A stretch of 64,000 nt of DNA from Pseudomonas sp. dw_358 (GCF_018449655.1 NZ_JAAVUX010000003.1:330691-394690); one strand, 5' to 3'. Positions 17,784 through 27,637 are shown, numbered from the stretch's first letter. The notes: a model not told the origin generated them from the letters alone. Translations and numbers: made by a program.

Positions 17784-18470
17784 TCAGGGTTTGCGAAACA
17801 GTTCGCGACTGACCAAGGGCCGGCCGCCCAAATGTGGGGCGAGGGCCTGACGCATCAGGCGCTTGGCGGCAGCCAGTGATCCCGGTGCGCTCCAGTCGGC
17901 TTCAGCCAGGGCCAGCAGATCGATGCCCCGGAACAGCCCGGGCTGAAAGAATTCGACCCGTTCGAGCCCGGCATCCACCCGCAGGTGGTAGAGCCCAGCC
18001 GGATCGACCGCTGTGCCATTGACGTCGGTGTCGAGGGCAAAGCCATAACCGAGGTCATCCAGCAACCGCCACTCGAAGGAACGCAGCAGCGGTTCGAGAG
18101 CCCGACCGGCCGCCAAGCCTTGCAAGGTTGCGGCGTAATGATCGAACAGCGCAGGGTGTGGATCTTCGGCAGGCAGTACGCGGATGAGCAGTTCGTTGAG
18201 GTACAAACCACTGAACAGTGGATCGCCGACCATCCAGGTGGCAATCCCCGCGCTCTCCATGCGCCCGACGTTCTTCAGCTCGCCCCGCCCGCGAAACTCC
18301 ACTTCCAGTGGCACGAACGGTCGGGCCAGGCTGCCTGCCTTGCCCCGAGCGCTACGCAGCACGGCCCGCAAGCGGCCTTGGGGTGTGATGAAGTCGACCA
18401 AGGCACTGGTTTCGCGATAGGCACGCGAGTGCAGGACATACGCCGGTTGCGCCAGCGACCAGTCAGAGAT
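17784..18470 (-). CDS. recO: DNA repair protein RecO (non-canonical start)
   Basis: About 228 residues of RecO, which helps load RecA onto SSB-coated ssDNA at gaps. Recognisable segments: [71 protein letters not shown]. No ATG, GTG or TTG in this frame lies between the conserved N-terminus and an ATG at 18650 that would add about 60 unrelated residues inside era. Plausible starts are ATC at 18470 or CTG at 18455, coupled to the end of era (18463). The 5' end given here is therefore provisional. Confidence 0.8.
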   Translation of the reverse strand: MSDWSLAQPAYVLHSRAYRETSALVDFITPQGRLRAVLRSARGKAGSLARPFVPLEVEFRGRGELKNVGRMESAGIATWMVGDPLFSGLYLNELLIRVLPAEDPHPALFDHYAATLQGLAAGRALEPLLRSFEWRLLDDLGYGFALDTDVNGTAVDPAGLYHLRVDAGLERVEFFQPGLFRGIDLLALAEADWSAPGSLAAAKRLMRQALAPHLGGRPLVSRELFRKP

Positions 18471-19365
18471 CGCCGTAACCCAGCGAACGCAGGGCGCGTT
18501 CGTCGTCGGACCACCCGCCCTTGACCTTGACCCAGAGGTTGAGCATGACCTTGGAGTCGAACAGCACTTCCATGTCCTTGCGTGCCTCGGTGCCGATGCG
18601 CTTGATGCGCTCGCCCTTGTCGCCGATGATGATCTTCTTCTGACCATCACGTTCCACCAGGATCAAGGCGTGGATATGCAACGTCTTGCCCTGCTGCTTG
18701 AACTCTTCGATTTCCACGGTGATCTGGTAAGGGAGTTCGGCCCCTAGCTGACGCATGATCTTTTCGCGAACCAGTTCGGCGGCGAGAAAACGGCTGCTGC
18801 GGTCGGTGATCTGGTCTTCCGGGAAGAAGTGCTCGCTTTCGGGCAAGTGGGTGGCGATCAGAACTTCCAGTGCTTCGAGGTTATGCCCCTGTTGAGCGGA
18901 AATCGGCACGATCTCGGCATTGGGCAACTGCTCCTGCAACCAGCTCAGGTGCGGCATCAGCTCGGCCTTGTCCTCAATGCGATCGGTCTTGTTGATCGCC
19001 AGGATCACCGGTCCCTCGACGTACTGGATACGCTCCAGGACCATCTGGTCCTCGTCGGTCCACTTCGTGCGATCAACGACGAAGATGACTACGTCCACGT
19101 CTTTGAGCGCCGCCGAGGCGGTCTTGTTCATGTAGCGATTCAGGGCCTTTTCGCCGCCCTTGTGCATGCCCGGGGTATCGACGTAAACCGCCTGAATGGC
19201 GCCTTCGGTCTTGATGCCCAGCATGTTGTGACGGGTGGTCTGAGGCTTGCGCGAGGTGATCGCCAGTTTCTGCCCCAGGATGTGGTTCAACAAGGTCGAC
19301 TTGCCGACGTTGGGGCGGCCTACGATGGCCACATAGCCACAACGGGTAACAGTTGAATCAGTCAT
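18463..19365 (-). CDS. era: GTPase Era
   Basis: A 300-residue GTPase for 30S ribosomal subunit maturation that binds the 16S rRNA 3' end through its KH domain. G1 is [10 protein letters not shown]3 DTPG, G4 NKTD, and the C-terminal KH domain contains [14 protein letters not shown]. The start ATG at 19365 overlaps the end of rnc by eight bases; the longer frame to 19380 lies within rnc. Part of a tightly overlapping rnc-era-recO operon. Confidence 0.95.
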   Translation of the reverse strand: MTDSTVTRCGYVAIVGRPNVGKSTLLNHILGQKLAITSRKPQTTRHNMLGIKTEGAIQAVYVDTPGMHKGGEKALNRYMNKTASAALKDVDVVIFVVDRTKWTDEDQMVLERIQYVEGPVILAINKTDRIEDKAELMPHLSWLQEQLPNAEIVPISAQQGHNLEALEVLIATHLPESEHFFPEDQITDRSSRFLAAELVREKIMRQLGAELPYQITVEIEEFKQQGKTLHIHALILVERDGQKKIIIGDKGERIKRIGTEARKDMEVLFDSKVMLNLWVKVKGGWSDDERALRSLGYGDL

Positions 19366-20047
19366 TGCAATTCTCCACACCCAGGGCGATCAGGGCGGCA
19401 GTGGCGGCGACCTGCTCGGCGATGCGACGGCTGACGCCCTGGCCCCGGCTTTTTTCGTTCAAAAGGATAATTTCACATTCGACGAAAAACGTCCGGCAAT
19501 GCGGGTCCCCCTGGATGTCCACCACCTCGTAGCGAGGCAGTTCGCACCCGCGCGACTGCAGAAACTCCTGCAAGCGAGTCTTGGGGTCTTTGTTGGTGTC
19601 GACAAGGGTCAGGCTTTCGAACTCGGTACTCAGCCAGGCCAGCACGCGGTCACGGGCGACCTCCATGCCCGAATCCAGGTAGATCGCGCCAATCAGTGCC
19701 TCCAGGGCATCGGCCAGAATCGATTCGCGGCGGTAGCCACCGCTTTTCAACTCACCGGAACCCAGACGCAGGTATTCGCCCAGATCAAAGCCACGAGCCA
19801 GCAAGGCCAGGGTCTCGCCCTTGACCAGACGGGCGCGCAAACGCGACAACTGCCCTTCGCGAGCCAATGGAAAGCGCTCGAACAGCGCCTCGCCGGCGAC
19901 GAAGTTGAGAATGGCATCGCCGAGGAATTCCAGGCGCTCGTTATTGCGCCCGGCATAGCTGCGATGGGTCAAGGCCAGAACCATCAGTTCCTGGTCCTTG
20001 AAGGTGTAACCGAGCTGACGCTCGAGACGGCTCAAGGAAACGCTCAC
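19358..20047 (-). CDS. rnc: Ribonuclease III
   Basis: A 229-residue double-strand-specific RNase that processes rRNA and mRNAs. The catalytic signature [12 protein letters not shown] (residues about 36-47) and the second site [13 protein letters not shown] are intact; a C-terminal dsRNA-binding domain follows ([12 protein letters not shown] ... [10 protein letters not shown]). The start is a GTG at 20047 that overlaps the TGA of the DUF4845 gene (GTGA), indicating translational coupling. Confidence 0.95.
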   Translation of the reverse strand: MSVSLSRLERQLGYTFKDQELMVLALTHRSYAGRNNERLEFLGDAILNFVAGEALFERFPLAREGQLSRLRARLVKGETLALLARGFDLGEYLRLGSGELKSGGYRRESILADALEALIGAIYLDSGMEVARDRVLAWLSTEFESLTLVDTNKDPKTRLQEFLQSRGCELPRYEVVDIQGDPHCRTFFVECEIILLNEKSRGQGVSRRIAEQVAATAALIALGVENCND

Positions 20048-20421
20048 GGTTTACGCACGCTGAATTCGTGGTCGAATTTCACCACCAGATCAATGTTGCC
20101 GACCAGTGGCTCACGTTTTTCATACTTCAGATGAGCAAGGTAGACATCTTGCTGCTCGGTGACACTCAAAGCGCTTTTCAAATCCAGATCCCGGATATTG
20201 TTGACCTGCATGCCTCGGTAGACATGGGTGTAGAAATCTTCGACGCTGCCGACTTCGTCAGACTTGTCCGTGCCGATGGCAACGATGATCTTCTTGATCG
20301 TCATGTCGTCCATATAAAGGGGCACGACCCTGGCACCGACGGTCACCAGAAAGCCGATCACGAACAATGCAACCAGCCACCCCACCATGGACAGGCCTTT
20401 TTGCGAAACAGGAGACTTCAT
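20044..20421 (-). CDS. DUF4845 small membrane protein
   Basis: A 125-residue protein with one N-terminal transmembrane helix (about 12-30, [20 protein letters not shown]), preceded by a QKGLS segment resembling a pseudopilin-type leader, and a soluble C-terminal part ([14 protein letters not shown]). It belongs to DUF4845, a family found between lepB and rnc in Pseudomonas and related bacteria. Function is unknown; the position between signal peptidase and RNase III is conserved. Overlaps rnc by four bases. Confidence 0.85.
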   Translation of the reverse strand: MKSPVSQKGLSMVGWLVALFVIGFLVTVGARVVPLYMDDMTIKKIIVAIGTDKSDEVGSVEDFYTHVYRGMQVNNIRDLDLKSALSVTEQQDVYLAHLKYEKREPLVGNIDLVVKFDHEFSVRKP

Positions 20422-20459
20422 GCTGCACCCCTCGTGCTATCCCTGGCCTTGAAAGCATT

Positions 20460-20484
20460 CGGCGCCATCCATGGGATGGCGCCG
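20460..20484. repeat. Perfect 11-bp stem-loop between lepB and the rnc operon
   Basis: CGGCGCCATCC (20460-20470) and GGATGGCGCCG (20474-20484) are exact reverse complements around a 3-base loop. There is no U-run on the minus strand after it, so a simple terminator is unlikely; a pause, RNA-stability or RNase III-related element in the leader of the DUF4845-rnc-era-recO transcript is possible. Confidence 0.6.
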
Positions 20485-20491
20485 CGCTTGA

Positions 20492-21346
20492 CTACTTGAT
20501 CAGACCGACCCGCGACAGGCTTGGCAAGTGACTGAACTTCGGATCCGGCCAGCTCATCCAGACCGCGAAAGCCTTGCCAACGATATTCTCGTCGGGGACC
20601 ATGCCCAGCAGGTCCTTGGGAATCCTGGGGTCATCCCAGTAACGGCTGTCGTTGGAGTTGTCGCGGTTGTCGCCCATCATGAAGTAATGGCCAGCCGGGA
20701 CGGTCCACTGGCTGTCGGGCGGCGCGCGGTAACGACTCATTTCCTCGCGGATCATGTGCTCGATATTGCCCAGATGCTCACGGTACAGCTTCACCGTATC
20801 AAGGCTGCCAGGCTCGGAGCCGAGCAGCTCCTTGGACACCAACTGGTCATTGACATAAAGCTGCTTGTCGTTGGTATAGCGAATCTTGTCGCCCGGGAGG
20901 CCGATCACTCGCTTGATGTAGTTGACACTTGGGTCGCTGGGGTAGCGAAACACCATCACGTCGCCGCGCTGTGGATCACCGATCGGAATGATCTTTTTGT
21001 CTATCACCGGCAAGCGAATGCCGTAGGCGAATTTATTCACCAGGATGTAATCGCCCACTTCCAGCGTCGGCATCATCGAGCCCGAAGGGATCTGGAAGGG
21101 CTCAACCAGAAACGAGCGCAGCACCAGCACGATGAACAGGACCGGAAAGAACGACTTGCCGTACTCGACCAGCAACGGCTCCTTGTTCAGCTGCTCGACC
21201 ACCGTGGTGTCCGGCTGCGTGACGCTGCCTTCGTAGGTGGCGATGGCCGTGCGCCGACGCGGCGCCAGGATGAGCAGATCGACCAGCGCCAGCAGACCGC
21301 AGACGGCGACAGCAATAACCAGCAACAGCGGGAAATTTAGTGACAT
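20492..21346 (-). CDS. lepB: Signal peptidase I
   Basis: A 284-residue inner-membrane serine protease that cleaves Sec and Tat signal peptides. Two N-terminal membrane segments (about 4-22 and 62-80) precede the catalytic Ser box FQIPSGSMMPTLEVGDY and the Lys box SVNYIKRVIGLPGD; the C-terminal GDNRDNSNDSR signature is present. It lies nine bases downstream of lepA on the same strand, the standard lepA-lepB pair. Confidence 0.95.
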   Translation of the reverse strand: MSLNFPLLLVIAVAVCGLLALVDLLILAPRRRTAIATYEGSVTQPDTTVVEQLNKEPLLVEYGKSFFPVLFIVLVLRSFLVEPFQIPSGSMMPTLEVGDYILVNKFAYGIRLPVIDKKIIPIGDPQRGDVMVFRYPSDPSVNYIKRVIGLPGDKIRYTNDKQLYVNDQLVSKELLGSEPGSLDTVKLYREHLGNIEHMIREEMSRYRAPPDSQWTVPAGHYFMMGDNRDNSNDSRYWDDPRIPKDLLGMVPDENIVGKAFAVWMSWPDPKFSHLPSLSRVGLIK

Positions 21347-21355
21347 AGGACCTGA

Positions 21356-23152
21356 CTATTCCAACCTGAGCACGGCAAGGAAGGCTTCTTGTGGAATTTC
21401 CACGTTGCCGACCTGCTTCATGCGTTTCTTACCGGCCTTCTGCTTTTCCAACAGCTTGCGCTTTCGGCTGACGTCGCCGCCGTAGCATTTGGCCAGTACG
21501 TTCTTTCTGAGCGCCTTGACAGTGGTCCGCGCAATGATCTGGCCGCCAACGGCCGCCTGGATCGCCACATCGAACATCTGCCGCGGAATCAGTTCTTTCA
21601 TTTTCTCCGTGAGCGCCCGGCCCTTGTAGGCCGCGTTGTCACGGTGCACGATCAATGCCAGGGCATCGACCTTGTCGCCGTTGATCAATACGTCCAGCTT
21701 GGACAGGTTGGCCGACTGGTAACGATCGAAATGGTAGTCCAGCGAAGCATAGCCACGGCTGGTGGACTTCAAACGATCGAAGAAGTCCAGCACCACTTCG
21801 TTCATCGGCAAGTCGTAACGGATTTGCACCTGGGAACCCAGGAACTGCATATCACGCTGAACCCCGCGCTTTTCAATGCACAGCGTAATGACGTTGCCCA
21901 GGTGCTCCTGAGGCACAAGAATAGTCGCCGCGACGATCGGCTCGCGGAAATCCTCGACCGATGACACGTCCGGCAGCTTGGACGGGTTGTCGATGTAGAC
22001 GGTCTGGCCGTTCTTCAGGAGCACTTCGAAGATTACGCTCGGCGCCGTGGTGATCAGGTCCAGGTCGTACTCGCGCTCCAGGCGCTCCTGGATGATTTCC
22101 ATGTGCAGCATGCCCAGAAAACCGCAACGGAAGCCGAAGCCCAGTGCGTCGGAGCTTTCCGGCGAATACTGCAGGGAGGAGTCATTGAGCGTCAGTTTTT
22201 GCAGGGCGTCGCGGAAATCCTCGAAGTCTTCGGAGCTCACCGGGAACAAGCCGGCATAGACCTGCGGCTGAATGCGCTTGAAGCCAGGCAGCACGTCGAC
22301 GTCCGGGGTGGTGCTCAAGGTCAGCGTATCGCCCACTGGAGCACCGTGAATGTCCTTGATGCTGCCGATGATGAAACCCACTTCACCCGCCTTGAGGTCG
22401 GCGGTGGCGGTGTGCTTGGGCGTGAACACGCCCACGCTGTCCACCAGATGCACCTTGCCGGTAGACTTGACCAGAATCTTGTCGCCCTTCTTCACCCGCC
22501 CGTGGCGGACACGCACCAGCGAGACGACGCCCAAGTAGTTGTCGAACCAGGAATCGATGATCAAGGCCTGCAACGGCGCTTCGATGTCGCCGGTGGGTGC
22601 CGGGATCGTCTGCACCAGGCGCTCGAGCACTTCGAGCACGCCCATGCCGCTCTTGGCGCTGCACGCAACGGCGTCGGTGGCATCGATGCCGATGATCTTC
22701 TCGATCTCGTCCTTGACCTTGTCCGGGTCGGCCTGCGGCAGGTCCATCTTGTTGAGCACGGGCATGACTTCCAGGCCCTGCTCGATCGCCGTGTAGCAGT
22801 TGGCGACCGATTGCGCCTCGACACCCTGCCCTGCGTCCACCACCAGCAAGGCACCTTCACAGGCTGCCAGCGAGCGGCTGACTTCATAGGTGAAGTCGAC
22901 GTGGCCGGGGGTATCGATGAAATTCAGTTGATAGGTTTTACCGTCCTGCGCCTTGTAGTGCAGGGTCACACTGTGAGCCTTGATGGTGATGCCGCGCTCG
23001 CGCTCCAGATCCATGGAGTCGAGGACCTGAGCTTCCATCTCGCGATCGGCAAGGCCGCCGCACATCTGGATGAACCGATCGGCGAGGGTCGACTTGCCGT
23101 GGTCAATGTGGGCGATGATGGAGAAATTGCGGATATGACTCAAATCACTCAC
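21356..23152 (-). CDS. lepA: Elongation factor 4 (LepA)
   Basis: A 598-residue translational GTPase related to EF-G that acts on stalled or mis-translocated ribosomes and in subunit assembly. G1 [11 protein letters not shown]3 DTPGH and G4 NKMD are present, and the family-specific C-terminal domain contains [18 protein letters not shown]. Length equals that of E. coli LepA (599). Followed by lepB. Confidence 0.96.
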   Translation of the reverse strand: MSDLSHIRNFSIIAHIDHGKSTLADRFIQMCGGLADREMEAQVLDSMDLERERGITIKAHSVTLHYKAQDGKTYQLNFIDTPGHVDFTYEVSRSLAACEGALLVVDAGQGVEAQSVANCYTAIEQGLEVMPVLNKMDLPQADPDKVKDEIEKIIGIDATDAVACSAKSGMGVLEVLERLVQTIPAPTGDIEAPLQALIIDSWFDNYLGVVSLVRVRHGRVKKGDKILVKSTGKVHLVDSVGVFTPKHTATADLKAGEVGFIIGSIKDIHGAPVGDTLTLSTTPDVDVLPGFKRIQPQVYAGLFPVSSEDFEDFRDALQKLTLNDSSLQYSPESSDALGFGFRCGFLGMLHMEIIQERLEREYDLDLITTAPSVIFEVLLKNGQTVYIDNPSKLPDVSSVEDFREPIVAATILVPQEHLGNVITLCIEKRGVQRDMQFLGSQVQIRYDLPMNEVVLDFFDRLKSTSRGYASLDYHFDRYQSANLSKLDVLINGDKVDALALIVHRDNAAYKGRALTEKMKELIPRQMFDVAIQAAVGGQIIARTTVKALRKNVLAKCYGGDVSRKRKLLEKQKAGKKRMKQVGNVEIPQEAFLAVLRLE

Positions 23153-23279
23153 GGATCAACACTCAAAATGGCTGCGGGCAGGGGGCCCAACGAAAAATAG
23201 CCGGGAATTGTACCTTATTTGGCCGGTGTTGTGTGTGACCGCAGGGCGACGCCCAGGACATTCAGACGTAGGAGTGCAC

Positions 23280-23335
23280 GGAAGCCCGCGACAGACAAGA
23301 CACAAATCCTGTGATCTTGCCTGTCGCGGGCTTCC
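23280..23335. terminator. Long inverted repeat downstream of mucD (terminator/REP-like)
   Basis: GGAAGCCCGCGACAGACAAGA (23280-23300 read in two parts: GGAAGCCCGCGACAG, then ACAAGA) pairs with 23315-23335 at 20 of 21 positions over a 14-base loop. The stem core GCCCGCGACAGGC resembles the GC-rich palindromes scattered between Pseudomonas genes. It lies 29 bases past the mucD stop and upstream of lepA, so it probably ends mucD mRNA. No clear U-tract is seen. Confidence 0.6.
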
Positions 23336-23363
23336 AATGCGCCGGATCAGCGGCGCCTGCGGA

Positions 23364-24806
23364 CTACTCGGACAGCTTGAACGTAATGAAGCTGGCGCGC
23401 CCCTGACGCAAGACTCGCATCGACACCGAACGGTTCTTCGGCAAGCCCTTCGCCACTTCGGCAAATTCCTTCGCCGTGCCGATCGCCTGGTTGTTCAAGT
23501 GGGTGATGACATCACCTGGTTGCAGGCCGATGACGGCGGCCGGGCCATCCTGAACATCCTTGATTACCACGCCCCCCTGCAGATCCAGCGTCTTCTTCTG
23601 GTCAGCGGTCAGGTCAGTCACCGAGACGCCGAGGCGGTCGCTGCTGCTCTCGTTGGCCGCTTTAGGGGTCACGCTGGCGCCATCCTCGTCGTCATCCGGC
23701 AAGGCACCCACGGTGATGCTCAGGGTCTGGCGCTTGCCATCGCGAATCACTTCGAGATCGGCTTTGGCACCGGCCTTGAGGCCACCTACCAAGTGAGGCA
23801 GGTCAGCAGACATGATGATCGGCTGCCCGTTCATGGTGAGGATCACGTCACCCACCTTCAGCCCACCTTTGGCCGCCGGGCCATCGTCCAGTACCTGGGC
23901 CACCAGGGCTCCGGCCGGCTTGTCCAGACCGAACGACTCGGCCAGGTCCTTGTTGACTTCCTGAATGACTACGCCCAGCCAGCCGCGGCTGACCTTGCCG
24001 TCTTTCTTCAACTGGTTGGCCACGTCCATGGCCACGTCGATCGGAATGGCAAAGGAAAGCCCCATGAAGCCACCGGAACGGGTGAATATCTGCGAGTTGA
24101 TGCCGACCACTTCCCCCGCCATATTGAACAACGGACCACCGGAATTGCCCGGGTTGATCGCCACGTCGGTCTGGATGAACGGCACGTAGGAGTCGTTCGG
24201 CAGGCTGCGGCCCTTGGCGCTGACGATACCCTTGGTTACCGAATGGTCGAAACCGAAGGGCGAACCGATGGCCAATACCCATTCACCCACTTTGAGTTTG
24301 TCCGAGTCGCCCAGCTTGACGGTGGGCAGGTTCTTGCCGTCGATCTTCAGAACGGCCACATCCGTGCGCGGATCGGTACCGACCAGCTTGGCCTTCAGTT
24401 CCGAGCGGTCTGCCAGACGCACGATGATTTCATCGGCATCGGCGATCACATGGTTGTTGGTCAGCACGTAGCCGTCACTGGAAATGATGAAGCCCGAGCC
24501 CAGCGACTGCGCCTCACGTTGACGGTCGCCGCGCGGCGACTTTCCGTTGGGCGACTTGCGCGGCAGGCTGCGCTCGAAAAACTCGCGAAAGGCGGGCGGC
24601 AGGCCGTCCAGATCCGGCATCTGCGAATCGGCCACGGAGCGATCGGGGAGCTTCTGGGTGGTACTGATGTTGACCACCGCGGGGGAGGCCTGCTCCACCA
24701 GACCGGTGAAGTCCGGCAGTGCCTCGGCCTGAGCCGACACGACCTGGCCGAGCATCAGCACCGCGGCAAAGAACGACAGGTAAGATTTCAAACTTGGTAT
24801 GGACAT
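23364..24806 (-). CDS. mucD: Periplasmic serine protease MucD (DegP/HtrA-like)
   Basis: A 480-residue protein with a signal peptide (cut near residue 27, SAQA). The trypsin-like domain keeps the triad: His in LTNNHVIADA, Asp in RTDVAVLKI, Ser in NPGNSGGPLF. Two PDZ domains follow (around 265-355 and 385-475). MucD degrades misfolded envelope proteins and restrains AlgU activity and alginate production in Pseudomonas. The start at 24806 has a GGGAG ribosome binding site and gives the signal peptide; upstream in-frame codons are non-coding. A 247-base gap separates it from mucB, so it may have its own promoter. Confidence 0.93.
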   Translation of the reverse strand: MSIPSLKSYLSFFAAVLMLGQVVSAQAEALPDFTGLVEQASPAVVNISTTQKLPDRSVADSQMPDLDGLPPAFREFFERSLPRKSPNGKSPRGDRQREAQSLGSGFIISSDGYVLTNNHVIADADEIIVRLADRSELKAKLVGTDPRTDVAVLKIDGKNLPTVKLGDSDKLKVGEWVLAIGSPFGFDHSVTKGIVSAKGRSLPNDSYVPFIQTDVAINPGNSGGPLFNMAGEVVGINSQIFTRSGGFMGLSFAIPIDVAMDVANQLKKDGKVSRGWLGVVIQEVNKDLAESFGLDKPAGALVAQVLDDGPAAKGGLKVGDVILTMNGQPIIMSADLPHLVGGLKAGAKADLEVIRDGKRQTLSITVGALPDDDEDGASVTPKAANESSSDRLGVSVTDLTADQKKTLDLQGGVVIKDVQDGPAAVIGLQPGDVITHLNNQAIGTAKEFAEVAKGLPKNRSVSMRVLRQGRASFITFKLSE

Positions 24807-25053
24807 ACGGCTCCCGTTCATAACGAGCATGGTTGAGCAGCGCCTTCGGGATATCGGACACCCCTGGTGGCAGACAAGGCCAGCCCCCGTGAGGGCTGAT
24901 CTATAGAAGCTTTGATTGCAGGCGCTTTGCAACCGAACGGTTGCAGATTTCATCTGGCACGCGGCGTGACGCGGTCGAAACTCATGTTGCCATGCACGCA
25001 AAGCCAGTCCTATTAACACTATGTCACTCAATATTTCAGGAGAGGCCGCGCTG

Positions 25054-26004
25054 TCATGGGCTGGTTTTCACATCGTCGGCACGCACGGACAACGCGATAC
25101 GTTCGGCAGTACCGATTGGCACCTCGCCCACTACCGTCACCAGCAAATCACCGCCCTTGCCTGCCAAACGGCGCGACACGGCTGCCGTGGGACCCAACTG
25201 GGCATGGGTATCGGCTGTTTCGTTGGCGGCCAGCGGCTCGATGAACACTGACACGCGCGCCAAACCATCGCCGTACATCAAGCTGGCGACTACGACCTTG
25301 CGCTGGGGATCGAGGTGTGCTGACTGGCCGAGCAACTCGAACCCGGCCGGCAACCAGTCACTGCGCCAAGGTGCCGGCGAGGTGTCGGCACGCTGATTCG
25401 CCGGCGCTACAGGCTTGCAGTCATCGGTGGCTGTCAGATCGGTGTCCGAGGGCGCGTCGGTGCTGAACCGGGTGTACTGGAATCGCTCCAGCAACTGGCC
25501 TTTGTCGTTGAGCAACAAAGATTTGAGCGGCAACCCGGTCTGTTTGTCCAGATGCATCTCGAAGCCATAGCGTTGCTGGTCCTTGGGTGTCAGGGTGACC
25601 ACCACAGCCTCGCGCCCGGCCACGCGAGATTCGCCGCCGACGTTCAAGGTGTACCAGGACATCAGCTTGAGGGGGTCCAGTATCGGACTGGAGGATGCTG
25701 CACCTGCGCCAGGCATGGGCGATGAACCACTCACGCAGCGCAGCGAGTCATCCACGCGCAGTACCTCACGGGGCGGACCGTCGAGCTGATAAAGCCGCTC
25801 GCTGACCCGGCCCTGATTGGCACGATGCCAAATATCATGGGAGGAGAAACTGCCAGCACGCTCATAGATGAACGTGCCCTGGAAACTTTGCTGCTGCTCG
25901 GCCTGCGCCATGCGACCGAGCCATTGAGCGGCATCGGTCGCGGCAAACGCAGGGGCAGCGAAACATCCAACAAGCAGGACAGCTGTCAAAGGAAAAGCGC
26001 GCAT
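25054..26004 (-). CDS. mucB: Sigma-factor regulatory protein MucB (RseB-like)
   Basis: A 316-residue periplasmic protein with signal peptide (MRAFPLTAVLLVGCFAAPAFA). It has the LolA-like N-terminal fold of RseB (AAQWLGRMAQAEQQQSFQGTF, then IWHRANQGRVSERLYQL) and a C-terminal domain. It binds the periplasmic tail of MucA and shields it from proteolysis. It starts eight bases past mucA and is followed directly by mucD with no mucC between. Confidence 0.92.
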   Translation of the reverse strand: MRAFPLTAVLLVGCFAAPAFAATDAAQWLGRMAQAEQQQSFQGTFIYERAGSFSSHDIWHRANQGRVSERLYQLDGPPREVLRVDDSLRCVSGSSPMPGAGAASSSPILDPLKLMSWYTLNVGGESRVAGREAVVVTLTPKDQQRYGFEMHLDKQTGLPLKSLLLNDKGQLLERFQYTRFSTDAPSDTDLTATDDCKPVAPANQRADTSPAPWRSDWLPAGFELLGQSAHLDPQRKVVVASLMYGDGLARVSVFIEPLAANETADTHAQLGPTAAVSRRLAGKGGDLLVTVVGEVPIGTAERIALSVRADDVKTSP

Positions 26005-26012
26005 GGTCCGCC

Positions 26013-26597
26013 TTAACGGTTTTCCAGGCTGGCAGCACGTGCGTAAGGCAGCGCCCCTTCGACGCCCTTTCCGGCGGCTTCTTGAGCATGCTGACGCACA
26101 TAGCCGGGCAGACGCTCGTCAGCCTGACCCTGGATCACGCCACTGGCCATGGGGCCCGGTGCCTGATCGGAGCTCTCGCTGTAGTTGGCAAGCACGGCCG
26201 GACCCTTGACCTGAGGCACACCCATGGTTTGCTGGGCAGGCTGCTGCTGGGCCAGTTGAGCACCCGTGATTTCGTTCTGGTTATACAGACGAACACCGGC
26301 GAGCACCGCGACAGTCACCGACGCGGCCACCGCCAGTCGACCCAAGCTGCGCCATGGGCTGCGCCCCGGCTTGGCCGGTGCCACTTCGTCAGCGATCGCA
26401 GCAGATACAGCAGCCGAAAGGTCCAGATGCGGGTCCAGCAGGTCCTTGTGCATCACCGCCCGGGCAACCTGATAACGAGCCCAAGTGGCACGAGTTTCAG
26501 GATTTTCCAAGGCCGCGATGACCCGGCGCAATTCCAATTCGTCCGCTTCGTTATCCATCACCGCGGACAGCGATTCCTGCAGGGCTTCACGACTCAT
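26013..26597 (-). CDS. mucA: Anti-sigma factor MucA
   Basis: A 194-residue single-pass membrane protein: cytoplasmic AlgU-binding domain at 1-80 (LSAVMDNEADELELRRVIAAL), one transmembrane helix at about 86-105, and a periplasmic tail rich in Gln/Ala. Length equals that of wild-type P. aeruginosa MucA, so there is no mucoid-type truncation. It sequesters AlgU until regulated proteolysis releases it. It lies 30 bases after algU in the operon. Confidence 0.94.
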   Translation of the reverse strand: MSREALQESLSAVMDNEADELELRRVIAALENPETRATWARYQVARAVMHKDLLDPHLDLSAAVSAAIADEVAPAKPGRSPWRSLGRLAVAASVTVAVLAGVRLYNQNEITGAQLAQQQPAQQTMGVPQVKGPAVLANYSESSDQAPGPMASGVIQGQADERLPGYVRQHAQEAAGKGVEGALPYARAASLENR

Positions 26598-26627
26598 TGC
26601 GTTCCTCTCTTGGCTGTCGCCGCTGTC

Positions 26628-27209
26628 TCAGGTTTCCTGCAACAAAGGTTGCAAGGCTTTATCAATGGCCTCCCGTGCACGGAAAATCCGCGACCGCACG
26701 GTACCGACCGGGCACTGCATGACGCTGGCAATGTCCTCATAACTAAGACCGTCGAATTCACGCAAAGTTAGCGCCGTACGCAAATCTTCGGGAAGCTGCT
26801 GGATGGTTCGATGGACGGTGCCTTCGATTTCGTCCCGCAACAACGATCGCTCAGGGGACTCGAGATCCTTGAGGCCATGATCGCCATCGTAGAACTCAGC
26901 ATCCTCGGAACTCACATCGCTGTCCGGTGGCCTGCGTCCGCGGGACACCAGATAGTTTTTCGCCGTGTTGATGGCGATACGGTACAGCCACGTATAAAAC
27001 GCACTGTCGCCGCGAAAATTGCCTAGGGCACGGTACGCCTTGATAAAGGCTTCCTGCGCCACGTCCTGGGCTTCATGGGTGTCGTGCACAAACCGCACGA
27101 TCAACCCGAGAATCTTGTGCTGATACTTCAGCACCAACAGATCGAAAGCTCGCCGATCGCCACGCTGTACGCGCTCGACCAGCTGCTGATCCTCTTCCTG
27201 GGTTAGCAT
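26628..27209 (-). CDS. algU: ECF sigma factor AlgU (RpoE/AlgT)
   Basis: A 193-residue ECF sigma factor controlling envelope stress and alginate genes. Region 2 (DLLVLKYQHKILGLIVRFV; DVAQEAFIKAYRALGNFRGD) and region 4 (SYEDIASVMQCPVGTVRSRI) are nearly identical to PAO1 AlgU. The start is ATG 27209 behind GAGGAG; a GTG two codons upstream is an alternative. First gene of algU-mucA-mucB, with an AlgU-type promoter upstream. Confidence 0.96.
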   Translation of the reverse strand: MLTQEEDQQLVERVQRGDRRAFDLLVLKYQHKILGLIVRFVHDTHEAQDVAQEAFIKAYRALGNFRGDSAFYTWLYRIAINTAKNYLVSRGRRPPDSDVSSEDAEFYDGDHGLKDLESPERSLLRDEIEGTVHRTIQQLPEDLRTALTLREFDGLSYEDIASVMQCPVGTVRSRIFRAREAIDKALQPLLQET

Positions 27210-27268
27210 GAACACTCCTCGTTGAACCTGAAGGAGCGTCGCTCTGGCCAGTGTTCAGGCTTGCAACC

Positions 27269-27295
27269 ATAGACTCGGGCTTTTCGCAAAAGTTC
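27269..27295 (-). promoter_or_regulatory. AlgU-type autoregulatory promoter of algU
   Basis: On the minus strand GAACTT (27295-27290) is followed after exactly 16 bases by TCTAT (27273-27269), matching the AlgU/RpoE consensus GAACTT-N16/17-TCtga-like. It ends about 60 bases upstream of the algU start. Autoregulation of algU by such a promoter is established in other pseudomonads; activity here is inferred. Confidence 0.75.
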
Positions 27296-27637
27296 TCCCC
27301 TTCCAGGCAAGTTTCCTGCAGACCTTGTTTTTGCCTGCACGAAAAACGCGGCCCGGTCCTGGCCGGCCGCGTCAATAATCTTGTCGTCGCCCTGCGCCGC
27401 AGTGGGTACGGCGACGGGTCGACGCTGCTCCCCCGTCTGAGGGGGTAACCTTCTATTGATTCCAGGGATTTACAGAAAGTTCAAATTTTAAAATGGAGAT
27501 GTAACCGGACATTTGCAAGACCGCGGCCCGCTATTGTGCAACCCAGCGCGTCGATATACTACTGACGTCAGCATAATGCTCCACACGGCAGCTTACAAAA
27601 TAGCGCCCACAACAATAATGCTTATCGCGGAATCCTC
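27296..27637. other. algU-nadB divergent intergenic region
   Basis: About 340 bases without a gene between the AlgU-type promoter and nadB. It holds a GC-rich hairpin (CCCCC-GTCTGA-GGGGG near 27430-27445), an AT-rich patch at 27475-27500, and a weak sigma-70-like pair TTGTGC (27534-27539) and TATACT (27555-27560) with a short 15-base spacer that could serve nadB. TGACGTCA (27563-27570) is an 8-bp palindrome just after it. No conserved RNA was recognised. Confidence 0.4.

Noticed and set aside
22103..23200. A 365-codon plus-strand frame over lepA
   Set aside because: Antisense shadow of the very well conserved lepA.
26013..26597. Mucoid-type mucA truncation
   Set aside because: The reading frame is full length (194 residues) with membrane helix and periplasmic tail.
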